Source: Butyrivibrio sp. XPD2002 (lineage in GTDB: Bacteria > Bacillota > Clostridia > Lachnospirales > Lachnospiraceae). Taken from it: 64,000 nt of DNA. Location: the NCBI RefSeq assembly GCF_000423945.1, contig NZ_AUIY01000012.1, forward strand, positions 113,371 to 177,370. The letters run 5' to 3'. Of this stretch, positions 60,155 to 64,000 are shown piece by piece. A program made the position numbers and the translations under genes. The notes under the pieces were generated by a model. That model did not search any database, was not told the DNA's origin, and was given only the letters and a program-made list of their open reading frames with translations. Within the stretch, counting starts at the first letter, position 1, and every line of letters starts with the position of its first letter.

Positions 60155-61762
60155 ATGGATTACAGACAAATAAAAAAACGTGCAAATGAAATTTTGAAAA
60201 CCAGGACTGCTGAGTGCTCATATGTAGAGTATAAAGCCTCAGAACAGCAGCTTGATAAGATTTTAAAGACTATCTGTGCATACGGGAATAATTACTACAA
60301 CAATGATATTCAGTACCTCTTTATTGGTGTTGAGGAAGAAAATAGTGAAGATAATAAGGCAATACCAGTAATTCCAATAAAAGGAATACCGGAAGGACGC
60401 ATGGAAAAATGCAAAAATGTTATTAATTCGTTGCGGTCATTTCTGTATCCGAATGTTGCTTTTGAAGTGATATCGAATAAACTTGATGGATTGAATTACC
60501 TGCTTATTATTGTTATGAGACAAGCTGGTGGACCTTTTATGGTTGCGGAAAAAGCGGAGAAGGACAAAAAGATAAATCTTAAGCCGGGGAGATATGTAAG
60601 AATTGAAGCGGACACAAGACTTGCAAGAGTTGATGAAGAATATGATCTTTTACGTAAGTTTTCAAATTTCCACTACAGCTCTATTGTGAGTACAGGAGCA
60701 ACAATTGATGATTTGGATATAGATCTTCTTCGCGAATATATATCTAAAACCAGCGAAAGACAAATAAGTGAGGACCTGGATAAAAGAGAGTTAGCAAAAG
60801 TACTTGCGCTAGTAGATAAAAATGATCCTAGCGAAATGAGGGTAAAGAATTTCGCTGTCTTGATGTTTTCTTCTCATCCGGAAAAAATCGTACCGTATGC
60901 ATATACAGAGTGCATAATTGATATGTTTGGAACCAAGAGAAAAATGGAGTCCAAAGTTTTTAAAGGAGCGGTATGGAAGCAGTACTATACTGCGCTGGAC
61001 TATATAAACAGCAATTTCTTAAATGAGCTTGTAATAAGAGTTGATGGAAGTGCTGATAATAAAAGAATAGAGAATTTTACTTTTATAGCGCTTGAAGAAT
61101 TACTTGCAAATGCAATCGTTCATAATAACTATGAAAATGGAAAACCGATTCAGATATATGTATCTGAAAAACAGATTAATATAGTTAATTACAATAAACC
61201 GCTACCGCCTATACGAATCAGTGATCTGAATGAAAGAACTTTTTTTAATGAAAGAGATACGGAAAATCCGGAACTAAGAGATATGTTTAAATCATTAGGA
61301 ATCATTGAATCTTTTGGAACTGGTATAGGGGAAGCTAAGAGATCTATGAGGGAAAATGGATCACCGGATTTATATTATAAGACCTTTGATGTGAATGATA
61401 ATATTACATCTGTCGTTATTCCAGTAAATGAGGAATATTATGAAATTAAAAATGGCTCCAAACCAAAGAAAAATGTTTGGATTGAGAGTGAAACCAAAGA
61501 TTTTAAGCAAAAAATCTTGGATTCAGGGTTTTCAAAAAATATAAAGCAAAATATGTTGAAGTTATATGAGCAGATTGGTACGGGAGTTTTTGGGAATTCT
61601 CGTGTGGTTGAAATTCTTGGATGCTCAGAAGTTACTGCAACTTCATATTTGAAAAGGATGGGAAATGAACTAAAAATCATTGTTCCAGTAGAAGGAGTGG
61701 GAAAAGGAAAATATAAGTTTAAGTATAATGTTATAGATACGGTTTCCGGAGGGGGATTTTGA
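60155..61762 (+). CDS. AlbA_2/Schlafen-type ATP-binding regulator
   Basis: A 535-residue protein. N-terminal AlbA_2 (Schlafen AAA_4) domain begins with ECSYVEYKAS and has the ICAYGNNYYNNDIQYLFIGV core; a central HATPase_c_4-like segment is EELLANAIVHNNYENGKPIQ; and a winged-helix-like region ends the protein (GNSRVVEILGCSEVTATSYL). Such proteins are usually DNA-binding regulators (annotated as RecG-related) and are common in accessory regions; some belong to defence islands. CGGAGGG ribosome site with its own promoter and terminator, so it is a self-contained unit. Confidence 0.85.
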   Translation: MDYRQIKKRANEILKTRTAECSYVEYKASEQQLDKILKTICAYGNNYYNNDIQYLFIGVEEENSEDNKAIPVIPIKGIPEGRMEKCKNVINSLRSFLYPNVAFEVISNKLDGLNYLLIIVMRQAGGPFMVAEKAEKDKKINLKPGRYVRIEADTRLARVDEEYDLLRKFSNFHYSSIVSTGATIDDLDIDLLREYISKTSERQISEDLDKRELAKVLALVDKNDPSEMRVKNFAVLMFSSHPEKIVPYAYTECIIDMFGTKRKMESKVFKGAVWKQYYTALDYINSNFLNELVIRVDGSADNKRIENFTFIALEELLANAIVHNNYENGKPIQIYVSEKQINIVNYNKPLPPIRISDLNERTFFNERDTENPELRDMFKSLGIIESFGTGIGEAKRSMRENGSPDLYYKTFDVNDNITSVVIPVNEEYYEIKNGSKPKKNVWIESETKDFKQKILDSGFSKNIKQNMLKLYEQIGTGVFGNSRVVEILGCSEVTATSYLKRMGNELKIIVPVEGVGKGKYKFKYNVIDTVSGGGF

Positions 61763-61809
61763 AAATGTTAGAAGAATAAATACATTAAACAATTTGATAA
61801 TGCATACCG

Positions 61810-61852
61810 ATATACCTAATATGGAGATTTTCTCTATATTAGGTATATTTTA
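61810..61852 (+). terminator. Long intrinsic terminator after the AlbA_2 gene
   Basis: ATATACCTAATATGGAGA pairs with TCTCTATATTAGGTATAT (18 bp with one G.T, loop TTT), followed by TTTTAT. An A/T-rich but very stable hairpin. Confidence 0.8.
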
Positions 61853-62144
61853 TATAAATTTAATATAATTTAGTGAAGTTGCTTTGTTGTTGGTACAATA
61901 TATTTGTGATAATATACTATTATGTACAATATTTAGATAATTGTGCGAAAATTCAACTTGACATAGATTACATAAACGCATTGATAGACAGCCAGGAAGT
62001 ATCTGAAAATCAGAGCTGCCATGCCGCCTGACGTACGGATATGGACATAAAGAGCAATGACTCATTCATTGCGGGGGAGTTACAGGGGCTTTGCTTAACT
62101 GTGACATGGCGAAGCACGGCGCGAGAAAATAATCAAAATAATAT
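61853..62144. other. Gene-free accessory stretch
   Basis: No open reading frame with a ribosome site, no RNA gene and no convincing structure is seen here. The composition varies (AT-rich, then a more GC-rich block around 62000-62130), which may mean decayed mobile DNA. Confidence 0.4.
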
Positions 62145-62173
62145 TTGACAAAAACAAATTAACGCACTAATAT
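62145..62173 (+). promoter_or_regulatory. Sigma-A promoter of the nuclease-like gene
   Basis: TTGACA-N17-TAATAT. The transcript would have a leader of about 180 bases containing the repeat elements below. Confidence 0.5.
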
Positions 62174-62187
62174 GATTGCTGTTCAAA

Positions 62188-62356
62188 AACCATAAAGGTA
62201 TCCGAGCAAATCGCTCAATTAGTTCCATTTAATTATTTATATTGAACAGGAATTGTTGTTTGCAGGTTTATGCTATTTCTCTCTGGTGCAAAGGTGTTGG
62301 GGGCACTATTTCTTCGACCTTTATGGTTATTTGAATTATACAAACCATAAAGGAGG
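62188..62356 (+). promoter_or_regulatory. Leader with mutually exclusive hairpins and Shine-Dalgarno
   Basis: AACCATAAAGGT at 62188-62199, its perfect complement ACCTTTATGGTT at 62317-62328 and a third copy AACCATAAAGG at 62343-62353. The third copy runs into the AGGAGG ribosome site (62351-62356). Segment 2 can pair with 1 or with 3, which would free or mask the ribosome site. Confidence 0.6.
62200..62231 (+). repeat. Shared leader motif, copy 2
   Basis: GAGCAAATCGCTCA with TTCCA and TTA as in copy 1 at 56536-56566. It is enclosed by CTGTTCAA/TTGAACAG (62179-62186 with 62242-62249). Confidence 0.7.
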
Positions 62357-62360
62357 AAAA

Positions 62361-63251
62361 ATGGAAGAAAACAGTAATATTCAGTGGCATCCGGGATTTT
62401 ATGCGGGCATGGAATTTGAGTTTCGCCAATATAGGCAAATGCTACAATTTACTCCGGAGCATACGCTGGCAAAAGAGCCTGTTAAAATGGATCTTTTGAT
62501 TATCAAAAAGAATAGCAAAGCTATTATCAACAACGCCATAGGTAGAATATTCAGGAAGCATAATATAGTTGAGTATAAAAGCCCTGAGGATAATCTCACA
62601 ATAGATGATTTTTATAAAACTATCGGATATGCATGCTTTTACAAAGGGTATGCTGAGACAGTCAATCAAATAGATGTATTGGATATGTCTATATCTATTT
62701 TCAGAGATAAACATCCTAATAAGCTTATGGACCAACTTCGTAAACTTGGAGCAGAGCTTGTAGAGCAATATAAAGGCGTGTATTATGTTAGTGGAATAGT
62801 AAATATCCCTACCCAGATTGTGGCTATTGATGAACTGGAAGATGAGACTTTTGTCGCGTTAAAGGTATTGAACAAAAATGCAGATGAAGCTATTGTTAGG
62901 AAATTTATCAGTGATTCGGCTACAATCAACAATAAGGCAGATCAGATGAACGTGGATGCTATTTTGCAGGTTAGTGTATCTGCCAATTATGAGTTATATG
63001 AGAAAATAAGGAGGGAAACGACTATGTGCGAAGCATTAAAAGAGTTAATGAAGGATGATATAGAGCAAAGCAAAGAACAAGGCATAGAACAAGGCATAGA
63101 GCAGGGGATACTGATATTCATAGAAGATAAGATTGAAGATGGTATAGCGGAGGAAATCATATTAGCTAAACTTGAAAAATTATATAAATTATCAAAAGAA
63201 AAAGCAAAACAGTATTATGATCAGTGTATGAATAAAGCAGTAACTAACTAA
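62361..63251 (+). CDS. Rpn/PD-(D/E)XK nuclease-family protein with EQGI repeats
   Basis: A 296-residue protein. PVKMDLLIIKK and IVEYKSPEDNLTIDD form the D...ExK nuclease core (Lys intact, unlike the gene at 56.7 kb), followed by YKTIGYACFYKGYA. The C-terminal third carries the 4-residue repeat EQGI three times, coded by a 12-base tandem repeat at 63075-63110. Rpn-like proteins are linked to recombination or transposition, and some act in phage defence. AGGAGG ribosome site fixes the start; in-frame ATG 108 bases upstream lies within the structured leader. Confidence 0.75.
   Translation: MEENSNIQWHPGFYAGMEFEFRQYRQMLQFTPEHTLAKEPVKMDLLIIKKNSKAIINNAIGRIFRKHNIVEYKSPEDNLTIDDFYKTIGYACFYKGYAETVNQIDVLDMSISIFRDKHPNKLMDQLRKLGAELVEQYKGVYYVSGIVNIPTQIVAIDELEDETFVALKVLNKNADEAIVRKFISDSATINNKADQMNVDAILQVSVSANYELYEKIRRETTMCEALKELMKDDIEQSKEQGIEQGIEQGILIFIEDKIEDGIAEEIILAKLEKLYKLSKEKAKQYYDQCMNKAVTN
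63075..63110 (+). repeat. 12-bp tandem repeat coding EQGI
   Basis: GAACAAGGCATA twice, then the variant GAGCAGGGGATA. Copy-number change would keep the reading frame. Confidence 0.85.
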
Positions 63252-63260
63252 ACGATTATT

Positions 63261-63286
63261 AAAGGCGCAGCGTAAGCTGCGCTTTT
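63261..63286 (+). terminator. Intrinsic terminator after the Rpn-like gene
   Basis: GCGCAGC-GTAA-GCTGCGC followed by TTTT and preceded by AAA. Confidence 0.85.
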
Positions 63287-63337
63287 ATAATACTCAAATA
63301 ATTATCAATAAAGCTTATCGAGGTAACAGTCACCAAA

Positions 63338-63760
63338 ATGTATAAAATCGGTTACACACAAGGCGTATATGACATGTTCCACATCGGGCATTTACACATC
63401 ATTAATAATGCTGCAAAGCAATGTGAGAGACTGATTGTAGGAGTAAACTCCGACGCCCTTGTTGAAGAATATAAGAATAAGAAAACGGTTATTCCCCAGG
63501 AAGATCGGGCTGAGATAATTAGGAATCTTAAGAGCGTGTCTGAATGCATAATTGTTGATACGCTTGATAAGGTTGAGACATATAAAAAGTATAAATTTGA
63601 TGTGGTATTTATAGGTGATGATTGGAAGGGAGATGAAAGGTGGAAACAGACCGAAGAGGACTTAAAACCCTTTGGAGTAGATGTTATCTATCTTCCTCAT
63701 ACACCTAATATATCATCCACTCTTTTAAGAGTAGAGATACCGATGCGAGTTGAGGAATAA
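63338..63760 (+). CDS. Glycerol-3-phosphate cytidylyltransferase-like protein (TagD type)
   Basis: A 140-residue nucleotidyltransferase of the normal TagD length: GVYDMFHIGHLHII (HIGH, His15/His18), VIPQEDRAEIIRNL, FIGDDWKGDERW and TPNISSTLLR. It makes CDP-glycerol or a similar CDP-alcohol, the donor for TagB/TagF-type enzymes. A truncated TagF-like fragment follows directly, and a cytidylyltransferase-dehydrogenase fusion lies 3 kb upstream. GAGGTAA ribosome site. Confidence 0.88.
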   Translation: MYKIGYTQGVYDMFHIGHLHIINNAAKQCERLIVGVNSDALVEEYKNKKTVIPQEDRAEIIRNLKSVSECIIVDTLDKVETYKKYKFDVVFIGDDWKGDERWKQTEEDLKPFGVDVIYLPHTPNISSTLLRVEIPMRVEE

Positions 63761-63799
63761 CATAAATAATTGGATACTAATGATATCAAATATATAGAG

Positions 63800-63949
63800 A
63801 TGAGAAAAAGAAAAGCAAGACGATTAAGCTTGCTTTTTCGTTTATTATGGGTATTTCCGGTTAATAAAAAGAAAGTAGTATTCGCTTCTTTCGAAGGAAA
63901 TGGTGTTTTTTGGAAGCAATCCGACATAAATATCGGAGGAGCCTCATAA
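63800..63949 (+). pseudogene. Truncated start of a CDP-glycerol glycerophosphotransferase
   Basis: A 49-residue frame reads RLSLLFRLLWVFPVNKKKVV then FASFEGNG, the typical opening of TagB/TagF-family proteins (hydrophobic stretch, then KKxVVFxSFEGxG), and then runs out of the family into a stop after IGGAS. The rest of the ~400-residue domain is missing. The product is probably not functional; the family call rests on a short match. Confidence 0.55.
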
Positions 63950-63962
63950 ATGAAAACTTTAT

Positions 63963-63989
63963 TTGACATGTTCTTGATTTTTGTATAAT
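63963..63989 (+). promoter_or_regulatory. Possible promoter at the right edge
   Basis: TTGACA and TATAAT are both perfect but only 15 bases apart, shorter than usual. It would fire towards the right edge. Confidence 0.4.
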
Positions 63990-64000
63990 TCAGTAAAAAT

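Noticed and set aside
61850..62065. Minus-strand 71-codon frame in the gene-free stretch
   Set aside because: No ribosome site, cysteine-rich random-looking sequence and no family resemblance.
62253..62360. N-terminal extension of the Rpn-like gene
   Set aside because: The stretch forms part of the structured leader, and AGGAGG correctly precedes the later ATG.

Overview
The window looks like chromosomal DNA of a low-GC, flagellated Firmicute, most likely a Lachnospiraceae member (Butyrivibrio, Roseburia or a relative). This is an inference from gene content and order: the flgM-flgN-flgK-flgK-flgL-fliW-csrA-flaG-fliD-fliS block, sigma-28 type promoters ending in CCGATAW, FliW/CsrA control, CDP-glycerol-type transferases and many DUF6020/YfhO-type membrane enzymes. 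Almost every real gene is on the + strand. I saw no rRNA, tRNA, CRISPR array or intact insertion sequence.

Region 1 (1-30916) is a surface-glycopolymer cluster. It holds GT2 glycosyltransferases, an SDR sugar epimerase/dehydratase, three CDP-glycerol glycerophosphotransferase-family proteins, an LTA-synthase-like phosphotransferase, a nucleotidyltransferase-aminotransferase fusion, a YidC-like/sulfatase fusion, several multi-spanning GT-C-like proteins (two DUF6020 paralogues, two GT39-like, one YfhO), a DPM1/GtrB-like GT2 with a GtrA partner, a GDPD-like exported enzyme and two exported beta-helix proteins. Together these suggest assembly and decoration of a phospho-polyol (teichoic-acid-like) polymer at the membrane. 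An AAA ATPase preceded by seven helically phased A/T-rich repeats sits inside the cluster. Terminator-like hairpins lie inside two membrane-protein genes close to their 5' ends.

Region 2 (30917-44134) is the late flagellar block: flgM, flgN, two flgK, an oversized flgL, fliW-csrA, flaG, fliD, fliS, a FliT/FlgN-like coiled-coil protein, an unrecognised gene and a second fliW. Sigma-28 promoters stand before flgM (two), flgK and flaG. fliW-csrA has a sigma-A promoter. A two-hairpin element is repeated before flgN and before the second flgK, with base-pair changes that preserve one stem.

Region 3 (44135-54592) starts with a hipBA toxin-antitoxin pair and continues with three flagellin genes. 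Two are ordinary flagellins whose leaders carry a hairpin with GGA in the loop just upstream of the Shine-Dalgarno sequence, as expected for CsrA control. The third is a flagellin with an inserted HEXXH metallopeptidase domain (flagellinolysin). A Uma2 gene and a Maf/DUF115 flagellin glycosyltransferase lie between them.

Region 4 (54593-64000) is an accessory region: an HTH-Uma2 protein, a LoaP/NusG-like antiterminator, two nuclease-like proteins that share a conserved leader motif, a Gfo/Idh/MocA dehydrogenase, a cytidylyltransferase-dehydrogenase fusion, an AlbA_2/Schlafen-type regulator, a second cytidylyltransferase and the stub of another glycerophosphotransferase. The cytidylyltransferases suggest another CDP-activated polymer locus, possibly continuing past the right edge.
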